NCBI GenBank assembly: GCA_023376005.1
Contig: CM042142.1
Coordinates: 50,285,884-50,349,883 of the forward strand
Reading direction: 5' to 3'
DNA: 64,000 nucleotides
DNA from: Doryteuthis pealeii
Taxonomy: Eukaryota; Mollusca; Cephalopoda; Myopsida; Loliginidae
In this document: positions 63,626-64,000 of the stretch, piece after piece
Position numbering within the stretch: the first letter of the stretch is position 1
How the letters are laid out: each line of letters starts with the position of its first letter
The notes under the pieces: generated by a model
Seen by the model: only the letters and a program-made list of their open reading frames with translations
Told to the model about the DNA's origin: nothing
The model's database searches: none
Translations under genes and position numbers: made by a program

Positions 63626-63918
63626 CCTTGTTTATTTCACTTTGAGGAAGCCATATGTTTTGGTCGGCCATTTTCATTTCACTGTAATCAATACAACTGC
63701 ATGTTTTAACATGAAAATATCATAAAATGTGTTCTTAATAACAATTAAGTTCATTTCAAATAATGCGCAAACACAATTAAGAACACATTTTATGATATTC
63801 TTGGGTTAAAATATGCAGTTGTATTGATTCGAACAAATTCGTACTTTCAGTGTAGATTTACGGTGAAATGAAAATAGCCAACCAAAACATAAAGCTTCCT
63901 CAAAGTGAAACAAACAAA
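63626..63918. mobile_element. Fold-back element F, right arm copy 1
   Basis: Mirror of 48795-49083, followed by GGGAGATTATTCTCATTTATG, the flank common to the family. Confidence 0.75.
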
Positions 63919-64000
63919 GGGAGATTATTCTCATTTATGTAGCTAATTTTCAGATTACCATCCAACCTACCAACTTTTCCTATAATGGGAAGGTGTTGCG

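Larger units (their letters stand above)
56537..64000 (+). repeat. Right arm of the giant inverted repeat
   Basis: Partner of 48712-56392, and the arm in the same orientation as RCC1L exons 1-6. Relative to the left arm it lacks 633 bp (left 50968-51600) but keeps the SINE tail at the break. It carries one extra tandem SINE of about 200 bp (60712-60908). It contains one ambiguous base (N at 57194). The true outer end is cut off by the window. Confidence 0.95.

Overview
This is a 64-kb piece of an AT-rich, repeat-packed animal nuclear genome. Long spliceosomal introns, tRNA-derived SINEs, LINE fragments, Helitrons, mariner/Tc1 remnants, fold-back elements and many (TA)n, (GT)n and (GATA)n microsatellites all point to a metazoan. 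The repeat mix and the LINE peptide types look lophotrochozoan, probably a mollusc, but nothing here fixes the species.

One protein-coding gene is recognisable: an RCC1-like beta-propeller protein that matches vertebrate RCC1L (WBSCR16), a mitochondrial RCC1-repeat protein. On the + strand six clean, phase-compatible exons run from 18152 to 29756 and encode 225 codons from the putative start. The last three exons are at 57006-57175, 60018-60103 and 62998-63075 (stop). The middle of the propeller, roughly 95 residues in the human protein, was not found in the 27 kb between exon 6 and the next recognised exon. The splice phases on the two sides of that gap do not fit, so at least one exon is missing or unrecognised.

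The most striking feature is a very large inverted repeat. The sequence from about 48712 to 56392 recurs in reverse complement from about 56537 to at least 64000, around a spacer of about 144 bases. Each arm is at least 7.5 kb. The left arm carries reversed copies of the three 3' RCC1L exons and of every repeat around them. Both arms have frame-breaking small indels in the exons and they differ by two SINE-sized blocks. This is either a real inverted duplication or an assembly join, for example two haplotypes head to head. Sequence alone does not decide.

Layout: 1-18.1 kb is intergenic or upstream DNA with SINEs, mariner remnants and a pair of inverted TIR elements. 18.15-29.8 kb is the 5' half of the gene; intron 1 holds a 17-copy, 31-bp minisatellite. 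29.8-48.7 kb is repeat-rich, apart from a repeat-poor block at 34.5-38.5 kb, and has no recognised exon. 48.7-64 kb is the inverted repeat.

Other notable structures are two families of short non-autonomous Helitrons, some head to head; fold-back elements whose arms carry hammerhead-ribozyme-like cores; a LINE copy with the inversion expected from twin priming; and a four-copy fold-back family with a telomere-like core.
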